Origin: Altimarinus sp041659565
GTDB taxonomy: Bacteria; Patescibacteriota; Gracilibacteria; BD1-5; UBA6164
DNA length: 64,000 nucleotides
Assembly (NCBI GenBank): GCA_041659565.1
Contig: JBAZXZ010000002.1
Location: 232,305 to 296,304 of the forward strand
Reading direction: 5' to 3'
A model generated the notes under the pieces. The model saw nothing but the letters and a program-made list of their open reading frames with translations, did no database searches and was not told the DNA's origin. Below are positions 10,465 through 20,786 of this stretch, in pieces. Every line of letters starts with the position of its first letter. Position 1 is the first letter of the stretch. The translations under genes and the position numbers were made by a program.

Positions 10465-11250
10465 TTAAACATTCACATTTATAATATTACCGCTTTCATA
10501 TTTTTTTAATCCCTTATAAAATATCAAAGTTCATAAAGAAAGAAAAAATATACTTCATAAAATAAGTTTTATAAGGCCTCATAGAGTAAAATTAAGAACA
10601 AGTTCAAATTGCCCATATACAGTGAAATATACTGGAATAATAGTCATAAAAACATACTTTAAGATAGTTCAATCAAAAATTCAAGGTGGATAATGACTTG
10701 GTCAAAGTATTGCATCAAAAAATCATCTAATAATATTTCTACTACTTCAAATATAAAAAGACAAAGAAATAAATATAAGCATAAAGCCCAGAAATGTAAA
10801 ACTTCAAATAATAGACAAAAACACAATTTCAAAAATCATAATTATAGTTAGATTTGGGATCAAAAACATAAGTAAAAATGAATATAGTATATCTCAAATT
10901 GCTGAAATCATCATTGAACTTACAATGAGTTTAACTAAAAGACTTTTTGGTAAAAGCATATAATTATCTAGTTTACCTTCTTCTATCATCATTCATATTT
11001 TTGAATATCAATTGAAAAAAGTATGTAAAATTCAAAATACCATTACCATTATCGACAGCAAAATAGCAAATTTTCATATATCTAGTCCCCCCAATGTTCA
11101 AAATATCCTAAAGAAAAATACCCAAATCAGAAAAAACATAAAATCATTTACAATCATCCCAATAATTTGAATAATAAAACTGACTTTATATTCCATTGCT
11201 GACAATATATTTAACTTCCAAAAATGTAATATAAGTTTTATAGTTTGCAT
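10465..11250 (-). CDS. ABC-2 type permease, DUF990-like
   Basis: 261 residues with about six hydrophobic segments and few charged residues, starting MQTIKLILHFWKLNILSAMEYK. Such an opening is typical of ABC-2 family exporters paired with a second permease. It is the last of a three-gene set (ATPase 12084, permease 11283, this one) transcribed rightmost first. Together they would form a heterodimeric-permease exporter. The substrate is unknown; drug, lipid or bacteriocin export are all possible. It ends ESGNIINVNV before TAA. Confidence 0.82.
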
Positions 11251-11282
11251 AATATAATTTTAGAATATTAGTTTTTTAATCT

Positions 11283-12074
11283 TTATCATCAATTTATAGT
11301 AAGTTTCTTACTGGCTTTATCAAAGAGAAAAATACAAGAGAGTATAGTAAATATAAGCCAAAACAATTGAATAACTAGATACTTTAAGAAGATATGCAAC
11401 TCAAAAGATACAAAAATCAATCAAGATGTATATCAAAAATATGCAAATGGTGATGCATATGCTATATTTTGTAACACAGTTGGTAAAAATGGAATTGGTA
11501 AAATATTTCATCAAAAAATCATATCAAGTTTTGCATAAATAAATCTAAAAGCCTCTACATCTTCAGTATAAAAAGCCAAAATAGCTATAAAAGTATAAGA
11601 AAAAAAGACTACTAACATAGATCCAATTAAAAGCAAAAATCATCCAAAAAATCAAGCTAATGTAATTGGAAAACTACCAATCATCAGAAATCAAATAGAT
11701 AAACCAAAAATAAGCCCAAATACTACATTTTGCATAAATATAGGGAAAATTTCTAGAAATTTAAACCAAATATAATTTATAGGATTCAATAAATATACCC
11801 CTACTTTTCAACTTTTTACATCTTGGCTAATTTCACCTATAATCCTTGGTTTTGAAGAGGAAACAATTTGAGCAATTATAACAGCATAAGTTATTTGAGT
11901 TATATTGTATCAAAAAATCAACTCTTTACTTGAATAATTAGAATAAATATATTTATATAAAGTTATAATTACAATTAACCTCAATATTAAAATAATGTTT
12001 AATCAAACTATATCTCTAATATAAAAAATATAATTTTTGTATGCAGTTAAAAGTATTGATAATATTTTTTTCAT
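11283..12074 (-). CDS. ABC-2 type permease
   Basis: 263-residue, six-helix membrane protein beginning MKKILSILLTAYKNYIFYI. It is the partner of the 10465 permease and of the ATPase whose stop lies 9 bases upstream. Features are long aromatic hydrophobic helices (for example GFLMIGSFPITLAGFFG) and a short basic C-terminus. The family is clear, but the transported compound cannot be inferred. Start ATG 12074-12072 gives the normal N-terminal cytoplasmic amphipathic region. Confidence 0.82.
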
Positions 12075-12083
12075 AAGCAATTA

Positions 12084-13055
12084 CTAATAAAAAGTCTTAA
12101 TTATATCTTCCATAGTTGGTTCTGTGATATTTATATCTTCAAAAAAATATTTTTTAGATAATAAATCCAATACTTTAGATAATATAGTTTTATCGTTTTT
12201 TATCTCTAACTCTAGATAATTTCATTTATTTTCTAATATTTTTACTCATTCTCAAAATTCAAAATTATCATAAGTTTTTTCAAATTTTACTTTTATGATT
12301 TTTGTTTTTATATGATTTTTCTTTAATTCTTTTATATTTCAATCATAGATAACCCTACCATAATTTATGACAATAACTCTATCACATATTTCTTCTACAT
12401 CTCATATATCATGTGAAGTTAAAAAGACAGTTGTATTTTCTTCTCTATTGATTTTATTTATTATGTCTCTTAGTTTTTGTTTTGCTATTATATCAAGTCA
12501 AATAGTTGGTTCATCTAAAAAAAGTACTTTAGGATTATGAATCAAACTAGCAACTACTTCACATCTCATCCTTTGTCCTAGTGACAATTTTCTAACTGGT
12601 GTATTTAAAAACTCTTTTATTTCAAACTCATTGATTAAGAATTCTATTCTTTTTTCATAATCTTCTTTTTTTATATCAAAGATTTTAGAAAAAAGTAAAA
12701 ACGTATCTTTTGCTGTTAAATGGTACCAAAGTCTCGAAGTTTGACCAAAAACTGCTCATATTTGATATACAAGTTTTTTTCTATCATTTGTTGGATCAAG
12801 TCACAACACACTAAGTTCTCATGATGTTTTCGTCAAAATACCAGTTAACATCTTGATAGTAGTTGATTTTCATGCTCAATTTGGTCATAAAAAAGCTATT
12901 TTTTCTCAAGCATTTATTTCCAGATTTATTCAATCAACTGCTTTTATTTGTTTGTATTCAGGTTTAAATATTGATTTAAGTCTGTTAATAAATCATGATT
13001 TTTTCACTTCAACTTTGAAAGTTTTTTCGAGATTTTTTATAATTATTTGTGACAT
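12084..13055 (-). CDS. ABC-2 transporter ATP-binding subunit
   Basis: 323-residue ATPase that powers the two following permeases. Walker A GPNGAGKSTTIKMLTG near residue 60, Q-loop AVFGQTSRL, signature KLSLGQRMRCEV (LSLGQ) and Walker B PKVLFLDEPTIGLD followed by the TSHD switch. The C-terminal extension past residue 230 is typical of the DrrA/NatA/CcmA-like exporter ATPases. The gene starts 44 bases before the Fur-like gene's stop on the same strand, so co-transcription with the regulator is possible but unproved. Confidence 0.92.
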
Positions 13056-13099
13056 AAAACTATTTTATTAAATCTAAATATAATTATTCATTGAGATTT

Positions 13100-13444
13100 T
13101 TATTTAAACTTTCCATAAATATCTACATTCATATAATCAACTGTAAAATTATATGGAATTCAAGGAATATTGATATTATCTATATCTAAATCTTTGATAT
13201 AACCAGATTCAGTATCAATAAGATGTATATGATTATCTCCTACTAATTCATAAAGTGCCTTATCTTGTATTCAAATAATTTTTGTCAAAACTCACAACTT
13301 TGTCATTTCCTCAACATTTCTATAAACAGTCGATCTCCCCACTTTTAGATATGTTTTTTTTAATTTTTCAAAAATATCATCAACTGTAAGATGATTATTT
13401 TTACAAATTTCTTTTATATCCAATAAATAAGCATGAGTTTTCAT
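13100..13444 (-). CDS. Fur-family metalloregulator, short, lacking structural cysteines
   Basis: 114 residues. The N-terminal winged helix contains LTVDDIFEKLKKTY and KVGRSTVYRNVEEMTKL, typical of Fur/PerR/Zur recognition helices. The dimerisation part keeps DNHIHLID (the HxH metal site) but has DTESG where Fur proteins usually carry CxxC, so the structural zinc site is absent. Start ATG 13444-13442 was preferred over 13474 because AAAAAGG lies 5-6 bases before it and the HTH spacing fits. A Fur-box-like sequence lies upstream at 13508-13526, suggesting autoregulation. Confidence 0.85.
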
Positions 13445-13507
13445 AAATACCTTTTTAAAAATAATATTAATCATATAATAAATAAAAAGTGTTTAAAATC
13501 AAATGAA

Positions 13508-13526
13508 AATGAGAATAATTATTATT
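13508..13526. promoter_or_regulatory. Fur-box-like operator upstream of the Fur-family gene
   Basis: AATGAGAATAATTATTATT resembles classical Fur boxes (alternating GATAAT-like units). The core AATGAGAATAATWATT recurs at 18225-18240, upstream of the two-component operon. That both are bound by the Fur-like protein is inference. Confidence 0.55.
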
Positions 13527-13541
13527 TAATATTATATTTTG

Positions 13542-13589
13542 CCTTAAAATAAAGATTTATTACTTATAAGAATAATTCTTATTTTAAGG
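13542..13589. promoter_or_regulatory. Nested palindromes upstream of the Fur-family gene
   Basis: An 11-base inverted repeat, CCTTAAAATAA (13542-13552) and TTATTTTAAGG (13579-13589), encloses part of a 17-base palindrome ATAAGAATAATTCTTAT (13566-13582), which is itself Fur/PerR-box-like. It lies between the Fur-family start and the dsbA-like stop. Confidence 0.5.
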
Positions 13590-13596
13590 TCAGAAC

Positions 13597-13628
13597 AAAA
13601 AAAAAGAGTTTTAAAACTCTTTTTTTTT
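13597..13628. terminator. Intrinsic terminator after the DsbA-like gene
   Basis: Near-perfect palindrome with AAAGAGTTTT paired with AAAACTCTTT, flanked by an A-run on one side and a nine-T run on the other, 18 bases past the minus-strand dsbA-like stop. On the minus strand it ends in a U-run. Confidence 0.85.
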
Positions 13629-13645
13629 GTTGTTATTATTATTAA

Positions 13646-14827
13646 TTATTTTAACAAACTATCAATCACCTTTTGAAATGCCTCAAAAGGATAAGCTCCT
13701 GAAATAACTTCATATTCTCAAGTTTCATTGTTAATTAATATACTTGCAGGAGTTCAACTTATACCAAAAGTAGAAGTTCAAAATAATTGTTGTTCTAATA
13801 TTCTTTTGTCATATTTTCAATCATTTACACATTTTTCTAAACTATCTTTATCAGCTCATAAATTAATAGCTTCTCAAATTAAATAATCCTTATATGAATT
13901 TTCATCTTTATATGCTATTTCCAATAAAGAATAAAATGCATCTGCACCTTTTTGTTCAGCAAAACATTCTATAATCCTGGCTGCTGGCATAGCATTTTTA
14001 TGAAATTCTAAAGGAAAACTATTAAAATATTTATTTACTTTATTTCCATAAGTTGATTCTATTTTTGTCGGAACATCTCCGTTATGTAATTTTGCACAAT
14101 AAGGACATTCTAAGTCACTATATTCTATCCAAGATATTTCAGCATCTTTATTTCACTTTAAGTATGTATTTGCTTTAATTTGATTTAATATTTCTTTATC
14201 TAAAACTAAAAATCATTTATCTGATCTTATTATAAAAGGATCATAATTTGCTCATATTTCTAAATAATATTGATTATCTTTTAATTCCTTTAAATATGGA
14301 GTCATTTGTCATTCATCATTTATCTTATTTGTAGATAAAATAATTACAGGAAGTTTTGTTATGTTATTCTCTTTAAGATAATCAGAGACTCAAGTATCAC
14401 TAAAATCTTTTTGTACATATTCTACTCATACCAAGAAAGGAACGACCTTCAATTGTTCAACTATATCTTTTGTCATACAAGTTGTGCATCTCTTATCATC
14501 TATAATAGTTATAACTAAACTTGATTTTAATTCTCTATTAGTTAATTCACTATTAATTATATTTTTTAATGCTATAAGTTTTCCAAGTAAAACCTCTTTA
14601 TAATTATCACTTTTTTTCTCATCTTTTTCAGTATTGTTTATCAATGTTTCAATTTGCTTATTAAGTTTATTTAATTTAATATTGTTTATTTTTGTTAAAT
14701 TTATTTTTTGCTTAAATTGTTTTTCGTATTTTGTAACATTATTTGATACATTCATTATTGAATATGCATTTACATTCAGTGAGAATAAGTAAGAAATAGC
14801 TAGTATCAAAGCAAATAATTTTTTCAT
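13646..14827 (-). CDS. Exported DsbA-like thiol oxidoreductase with extra CxxC module
   Basis: 393 residues with a signal peptide (MKKLFALILAISYLFSLNVNA). A coiled, Lys/Asn-rich region (about 25-100) is followed by a thioredoxin-like segment with CTTC (IIDDKRCTTCMTKD), and a C-terminal DsbA-type domain with YSDLECPYCAKLH (CPYC active site) and cis-Pro region SGTPASILI. It probably forms or shuffles disulfides outside the membrane, perhaps in pilin-like and Cys-rich exported proteins encoded nearby. It is divergent from ppk2 across a 133-base promoter region. Confidence 0.88.
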
Positions 14828-14903
14828 ATTTTTATTTTTAAAGATTAAGTTTATTTATTATATTTATTTATTTTTTAAAGATTAAATATTTTTTTATTTT
14901 CTA

Positions 14904-14931
14904 TTGACATTTTATGTTATATATTTATAAT
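14904..14931 (+). promoter_or_regulatory. Strong sigma70-like promoter of ppk2
   Basis: TTGACA (14904-14909), 16-base spacer, TATAAT (14926-14931), both perfect consensus. The start would be near 14938, 23 bases before the ppk2 ATG. No Shine-Dalgarno sequence is visible in the short leader. Confidence 0.82.
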
Positions 14932-14960
14932 GCATTTATATTAATTAATTCTTTATATAT

Positions 14961-16007
14961 ATGTGACCTAAATCAAGAAATTATCAAAGTGAAAAATCAA
15001 TATCCGATAAAGATGTAGAAAAAAAAATAAAAGAACTTTTTTGAATAGATATATCATGAAAATCTATTAAAGATATAAAAAGGTATATAAATGATTGATT
15101 AACAGAGGATGAGTTAAAAAAACATAGAGATCTAGTAGCTACAGCATGAATTATATCAATAAGAGAAAATATAAAAGATAAAATAATAATCTCTCTTGAT
15201 TGAAGAGATGCTGCATGAAAATGAAGTAATATAAGTAGAGTAATAAAAGATTTAGCAATAAAAAGATTTTGAGTAAAAGCTTTTGATATACCTACAGATG
15301 AAGAAAGATTTGAAGATAATTGGTTTCAAAGATATATGAAGTTTTTTCCTGAACCAGGTAAAATAATTTTTTTTGATAGAAGTTGGTATAATAGATCCTG
15401 AGTTGAGGCCGCAATGTGATTTGGTACTTTAGAAGAATATAATTATTTTATGGAAAATGTTGTTCCTTTTGAATTAAGAGAAATATTTGAAAAAGGTTTC
15501 AAACACCTAAAAATCTACCTATCTGTGACAAAAGAAACTCAAAAAGACAGATTAAAAAAAAGAAATGATAAACCAAGAAAAAATTGGAAATCATCATCTA
15601 TAGATAGAGTTGCCCCTGAAAAACGGAATGATTATACTCTTTCGAAATTTCTTACTCTATCTAAAACTAATCATGAAGATTCACCTTGGATAGTTCTTGA
15701 TTCAAATGAAAAATTTTTATCTTCTATAGAAATAATGAAAGCAATGATTGCTACAAATGCTAGATTATTAGAAATAATTCAAAATGATTTAGATGTAGAT
15801 CTGTCTCCTAATTTAGAAATAAGAAGAACAGCACAGCAAGAGCTAATATTAATGAGAGAAAATTGAGATTTAGAAAAAGCATCTAAAAAGAGATGATTAA
15901 CTATTGATGAAGTTTTAAATCCTGCTAATATAAAGAAAGTATTTGATTTTGATACTGAAGAAGCAAGAAAACTCAGAAAAGAAGAAGAACTTAAAAAGAA
16001 AAAATAA
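14961..16007 (+). CDS. ppk2: Polyphosphate kinase 2 family
   Basis: Transfers phosphate between polyphosphate and nucleotides. The 348-residue product has the family Walker A ISLDGRDAAGKGSNISRVIKD, in which three glycines are UGA codons, the clearest proof of recoding in this window. Also present are DIPTDEERFEDNWFQRY, the Walker B and lid region IIFFDRSWYNRSGVE, and RVAPEKRNDYTLSKF. An N-terminal helical region of about 80 residues precedes the domain. It ends in a Lys-rich tail. Whether it favours ADP or AMP/GMP cannot be said. In an organism with little energy metabolism it could supply NTPs from polyphosphate (inference). Confidence 0.93.
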
Positions 16008-16216
16008 AATGAAAAATTATTGATTTATACAAATGAAAAGTTATTGAAAGTTTTGAAAAAGATATTTATAAAAACAATAATAATTTGTGTCCTGATTTAC
16101 ATAAATGATTTTTGTACATAGAAAATTGAATTGTTTGAGATATAAGATATACTCAAAAACCTTTTTTTGATGATAATAATTGTTTTACATGACTAAAAAT
16201 AAAAAACTCTAACTAA
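15995..16216 (+). CDS. Possible small gene or frameshifted ppk2 tail, no normal start
   Basis: Just after the ppk2 stop, another frame is open from 15995 to TAA 16214-16216, coding for KIIDLYKGKVIESFEKDIY, then NNNNLCPDLHKGFLYIENG and GDIRYTQKPFF. The composition is protein-like, but the frame contains no ATG, GTG or TTG near its beginning. The ATG at 16009 is in another frame and stops after 20 codons. Either an ATA/ATT start is used, or an indel in the A-rich 15993-16010 tract has separated it from ppk2 or from that ATG. Function unknown. It overlaps the convergent kinase gene by 8 bases. Confidence 0.4.
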
Positions 16217-17462
16217 ATTTTATTTTCACTTTTGTTCCCTCTCAATCTTTGCTTTCAAAACCAATTTTCCATTTATATAAATCTGCTATATTTTTTACTA
16301 GAGACAATCATATACCAAATCATTCTGAATTCCTAGATTTATCTGCCTTATAAAATCTATCAAAAATCTTTGGTAGATCTTTTTTATCTATTCAAACTCC
16401 AGTATCTTGAATAGTTAATTCTGATACCTTGTAAGATATATCTATTTTTCAATCTTTTTTGTTATATTTGATTGCATTTCAAATGATATTTGATAAAAAT
16501 ATATATAAATAATCTTTATGTGCTTTTATTTTTATACTCTTTATCATACTTATATTTACTTCTATATTTTTCTCTGAAATTTTCAATTTAAAATCATTTA
16601 TAATTTCATCAATAATATTTTTCAGATTTACTTCTTCCGTATTTTTAAAAACATCAATATCACTTAGATTTACAAGAGAATCAATTAAAGAATTTAACCT
16701 AATTACTTCTTGTTTTAATTCTTTTGTCATTTCTTTATCATAAACTTTTATATCATCTATAAGTTGTATATTTGAATCAATAACTGAGAGAGGAGTTTTC
16801 AATTCATGTCAGGCATTATGAATAAAATCCTTCATATCTCTGAGATTTTTCTCAACAGGAATAAATGCTCTATCAACAAATTTTCTTCATATAATATATA
16901 ACAAAATAGCAAATAATAAGTTTATAACTAAAAATCCTAAAACATCATTTATATAATCAGAAAAACTATATCTCACTTTTTTCAATATTATAAAAGTTCA
17001 ATTATTTTCTTTTACTATAAATTTTTTTATCATAAATCATGATGACTCATTTAAATTAAGAAAATCATCATTATCAATAACTTCATTTATCATTCATTCT
17101 TCCATCTCATCTTTTATATTACTCGACAGAAGAAAATTATTGGCATCAAAATATATATAATTTATAAATCCTCTAGTTTTAAAACTATCATCTGGTGGAG
17201 TTATTATCGTTGGTTCTCATGTTTTTTTTCTTTTCAACATTTCATTACCAAACTTTGATCACATATTCATAATATCATTGATTGATATTTTTCATGTTTC
17301 TACTAAGTTTATTAATGTATTAAAGTCAGTTTTTTCAATTCTTGTTTGATTATAATATTTTGCCGAGAAAAAAATTATTCATAAAAATAGAATAACAACA
17401 AAAACTATTACGGAAAACATAATAGCTAAATCTCTTTTTATAATCTTAATATCTCTACTCAT
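16209..17462 (-). CDS. Sensor histidine kinase
   Basis: 417-residue membrane kinase. A TM helix at about residues 12-35 and a second near 170-190 flank an extracytoplasmic sensor region of about 130 residues. The cytoplasmic part has the phospho-acceptor box DFIHNAGHELKTPLSVID, an N box with NAIKYNKKDG, and the ATP-binding DTGVGIDKKDLPKIFDRFYK and EGFGIGLSLVKNI-like G2 box. It starts 3 bases after the response-regulator stop, so the pair is translated together. Promoter pattern and neighbours suggest envelope sensing, similar in logic to CpxA, although the sensor domain is not recognisable. Confidence 0.93.
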
Positions 17463-17465
17463 TTT

Positions 17466-18128
17466 TTATCTGATTAAAAATCAAAATCACTTTTTAGTTT
17501 CTATCAAATCTTTTCCAAGTTTTTTTCTAAGGTATCATATATATACATCAATTGTTTTACTAAACATGAAATCAACTTGAAATTCTCACCATACTTTTTC
17601 ATAAATCTCATTTCTTGAAAGTGCAACTCATCTGTTTTGTGCTAAATACTTAAACAAATCATATTCAAGTTTTGATAATTGTACAATTTCTCAGTTTTTT
17701 TTAACTTCAATTTTTTGCAAATCTAAATCTATATCTCATATTTTTATCATAGTATTACTACTATTTTTCATTTTCCTTCTTAAAATAGCATTCATTCTAG
17801 CTAAAAGTTCATCATATTCAAATGGTTTAACAAGATAATCATCAGCTCAGGTATTTAATCACTCAATTATATCTTCTTTTGTTCATCTAGAAGTAAGCAT
17901 AATTATAGAAACATCTTTTTCTCTTTCTCTTATTTGTTTACATATCTCAAGTCAGTTTATTCAAGGTAAATTGATATCCAAAATCACTATATCATAATAC
18001 TTTGATATAGCTTTTCTAAGTCAATCATCTCAAGCCATTGCTGCTTCTGCAAATATATCACGAGAAATCAGGTATCTAACTAGATTTCTTGATAGTATCT
18101 CATTGTCTTCTATTACTAAAACTCTCAT
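17466..18128 (-). CDS. OmpR/PhoB-family response regulator
   Basis: 220 residues: receiver domain (acidic EDN near residue 8, phospho-acceptor in VILDINLPG, Lys in DDYLVKPFEY) and a C-terminal winged helix (QLSKLEYDLFKYLAQN, DVYIGYLRKKLG, IETKKGFG). This family normally binds direct repeats 11 bases apart just upstream of -10. Exactly such repeats (TCTTAA-N5-TCTTAA) occur before this operon and before three envelope-protein genes, so this regulator is the natural candidate to bind them. Confidence 0.94.
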
Positions 18129-18157
18129 AATAAAATAATTAGAAATTATTTATCTTT

Positions 18158-18190
18158 ATTTTAATTATATTGATTAAGAGGTAATTAAGA
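18158..18190 (-). promoter_or_regulatory. Direct-repeat promoter of the two-component operon
   Basis: On the minus strand: TCTTAA (18190-18185), N5, TCTTAA (18179-18174), N10, TAAAAT (18163-18158). The start codon is at 18128. Spacing equals that at 21663-21695, 22384-22416 and 27171-27203. Confidence 0.75.
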
Positions 18191-18205
18191 AATATTTTTA
18201 TTGAA

Positions 18206-18240
18206 AATTATTAATAATGATTATAATGAGAATAATAATT
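18206..18240. promoter_or_regulatory. Fur-box-like sequence
   Basis: The AT-rich segment ends with AATGAGAATAATAATT (18225-18240), matching the sequence before the Fur-family gene. It is preceded by overlapping AATTATTAATAATGATTAT. It lies between the two-component operon promoter and the plus-strand gene at 18347, so either could be controlled. Confidence 0.5.
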
Positions 18241-18346
18241 GGGTTTTTAGTAGATTTATTTCACTAATTATTCTATTTTAGAATAAAATCAGATAAAAAG
18301 TATTTGCGACTAAATTTAATTTTATTATTAACCAGTAAATGAGCTT

Positions 18347-18772
18347 ATGAATAAAATCGAAAAAACGATACCTATAACAGAGGATGAGTGTGAAATATTA
18401 GATAGAGATATTACAGAAAATGGTCTTAGATCAGATGTAATGCATGTGTGGAAATGTGTAGAATGGGTGCAAATAGAAATGTTTAGTAAACTTAAACCAG
18501 CATTAAAATACTATGAATATATTTCTAAAGATGGTAATTATGCAGGTGCAGATTATATACTTCAAATATCAAACAAAGAGAACATAATAAAATATGATGC
18601 TATTATTGAAGAATATAATGCTGACTTAAAACATATTATCGAAGAAAAAGATGGTGAAGCTGTTATTAATTTTTATAATAGAGCCGCTTGTATAATGTAT
18701 GGTTGCCAAACAAGAATACTTGACTCAAAAAAAATACTTTCAAAAAGATTAGATAATATATTAAACTCTTAA
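18347..18772 (+). CDS. Hypothetical protein without UGA glycines
   Basis: 141 residues, soluble and acidic (MNKIEKTIPITEDECEILDR), with AACIMYGCQTRILDSKK near the C-terminus. No family recognised. All five glycines are GGT and no in-frame TGA occurs, unlike almost every neighbour, where UGA is frequent. This suggests recent acquisition from a standard-code genome, or chance. It stands alone between a Fur-box-like site and the Nudix gene. Confidence 0.75.
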   Translation: MNKIEKTIPITEDECEILDRDITENGLRSDVMHVWKCVEWVQIEMFSKLKPALKYYEYISKDGNYAGADYILQISNKENIIKYDAIIEEYNADLKHIIEEKDGEAVINFYNRAACIMYGCQTRILDSKKILSKRLDNILNS

Positions 18773-18860
18773 GTATAAATTATTCCAAAAACTATAATTA
18801 CGAAAATAAACATCTTGTGATTTAATCTATCTCAAAACTCAAATTCCTAACTTTATAAAA

Positions 18861-19463
18861 ATGTCATTCAATCTAAACCTACATACAAAAACTTTACTAA
18901 ATAATTATTTAGAAGTATTTCCAAATGAAAAAAATGATTTTTCTATTTTGGAAAAACAATTAAACAATGAAGAAAATTTATGAACAAGAAAGAATTTTGA
19001 CTGACATTTAACTGCAAGTGCGTATATATTATCAAATAATAAAACAGAATTTATCCTGATCCACAATATAAATTTAGATATATGGTTAGCTCCAGGATGA
19101 CATCGGGAAGAATGTGATGAAGAAATGTACAATAATGCAAAAAGAGAAGCTTGCGAAGAAACTTGACTTCTGGATTTAGAATTATTTGATTGGCATACAA
19201 AAAATAATTTTATACCAATTGATATAGATTCTCATTATATTCCTGAGAATATAAAAAAATGAGAGCTAGAACATTATCATCATGATTTTAGATATATTTT
19301 TATATTATGAGATAACAATAATGATGTAAAAATTCAATTAGAAGAAGTACACTGATTTAAGTGGTTACAAATAAAAAATAATATTCCCAATTTTTCTTGA
19401 AATAATGTATTAGAGAAAATAAGAGCTTATTGCATAAGTTCAGAAACATATTACAGTGAATAA
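18861..19463 (+). CDS. Nudix hydrolase
   Basis: 200 residues. The Nudix box is present as PGGHREECDEEMYNNAKRE then ACEETGL, with the REuxEExGu core intact and one residue more than the canonical spacing between GG and the core. The family hydrolyses nucleoside diphosphates linked to another moiety; the substrate is unknown. N-terminal 45 residues are helical and typical of stand-alone Nudix proteins with a small cap. Gene 19490 begins 26 bases after its stop on the same strand. Confidence 0.9.
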
Positions 19464-19489
19464 ATAAATATTTATTAACCATACAAAAT

Positions 19490-20065
19490 ATGAATACAAA
19501 TTGATTAGAAAGTAATATTGAAGAATTAAAAGCTGAATTAGATAAATATAAAAAAAATCATAATGAAATCGGATTATATTTGAAAGGTTCAAGAGATAAA
19601 ATAAATATAATTTTAAAAATAACTCCGTCATGAACTGTTATATGTGATTGATATGAATATTCATCTATTAAAGAATTATATAATGAATTAAATTCAGATA
19701 TAGAATGATATAAAAATCATATTTTTTTTAAAGAAGAATGAAGAAAATTACTAGAACAAGGATACCAATTTTTAAATTATGATGATGATATTATGACTAC
19801 TAATGAATCTAGTATACTTAGGTTTTCTTGATGATCTTTTGTGAAAAATAATCAATTGATTTCTATTTTATGAGGAGTAATAAGAAAATATACTATATTA
19901 AGTGAAATAAATGAAGATGTAAATCCAGAAAATAATAATATGCTTAAAAAAAAGGATTCTATATCTCCTAGTTGTTTTCTATATCATGAAAATTGAGAGC
20001 TTTTTTTTATTACTAACAATCTACATTCTATTACCAAAATCTATAAACTAATGGAACAAAAATAA
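19490..20065 (+). CDS. Hypothetical protein
   Basis: 191 residues, no recognised family. The N-terminus has a coiled charged stretch (IEELKAELDKYKKNHNEIG) followed by a mixed alpha/beta composition with GSRDKINIILKITPSG and ISILGGVIRKYTILSEINED. No signal peptide or TM segment is visible. The 26-base gap to the Nudix gene suggests co-transcription. The frame needs TGA as Gly at about a dozen positions, as is normal here, so it is native. Confidence 0.75.
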
Positions 20066-20077
20066 TAACTCTAATTA

Positions 20078-20647
20078 TTAAACTTCATAAACAAAAATTT
20101 TTCACTTATAATCTTTCTCTTCAATAATTATTTTATGGGTAAATTTTTCTCATTTTATTTCAAATTCACTTACATAAAAAAGTGTTCCGGGCTTACATTC
20201 TGACTTTATTTTTATCCATATTTTGTTCATAAGATAAGGAATCAAGTACGAATAAATTACATCATATCTAGAGAAATCCTCTTTGAAAAAATTATTTTGA
20301 ATTAAATTATAATCTAAATTATTCTTCTTTCTTCTTTTTAATGCAAGATTATATGGTTTAGGTGAATTTTCAATTCAATACACTAAAGCTTCTGGAAACT
20401 TATCTTTTACTGCTTCAAGGATTTTTCAATCTCAACATCACAAATCTAAAAATTTTTGTCCTTTTTTAATTTCTAGTATTTCTATTAATTTTTTTATCTT
20501 ATAATCTGTACTAGGAATAAAAGGAACTCAGTATCAAAATATGGTTTGCATAATTATATTTACCATAAAATTAATGATAAATATAATTATTATTAATATT
20601 CATAAAAACGATATAGTTAAAACTAACTCTTTTATTATTTCATTCAT
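20078..20647 (-). CDS. Membrane-anchored SAM-dependent methyltransferase
   Basis: 189 residues. ATG 20647-20645 yields a hydrophobic N-terminal helix (LVLTISFLGILIIIIFIINF). Start sites at 20566 or 20551 would remove it. The catalytic part has GYGVPFIPSTDYKIKKL, motif I FLDLGCGDGKILEAV and an acidic YGIENSPKPYNLA motif II. The GxxxPTxD-like entry and small size recall ATP-synthase-c-subunit lysine methyltransferase relatives, but the substrate is not determinable. It is convergent with the plus-strand gene at 19490 (12-base gap). Confidence 0.82.
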
Positions 20648-20717
20648 TATGTATAAATTGTTATTAAATAGTGTTTATTTAATAATAACAATTTAATTTC
20701 ATTGTCAATTACAAAAC

Positions 20718-20753
20718 AAAAAAGCACTAAATTTTTTAATTTAGTGCTTTTTT
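20718..20753. terminator. Bidirectional-looking intrinsic terminator
   Basis: 16-base-pair stem AAAAAAGCACTAAATT / AATTTAGTGCTTTTTT with a 4-base loop, A-run on one side and T-run on the other, 34 bases past the stop of the minus-strand gene 20787-21488. On the minus strand it ends in U's. Confidence 0.85.
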
Positions 20754-20786
20754 TGCTTATAACTTTATATTTAATGTTTTTGTATT

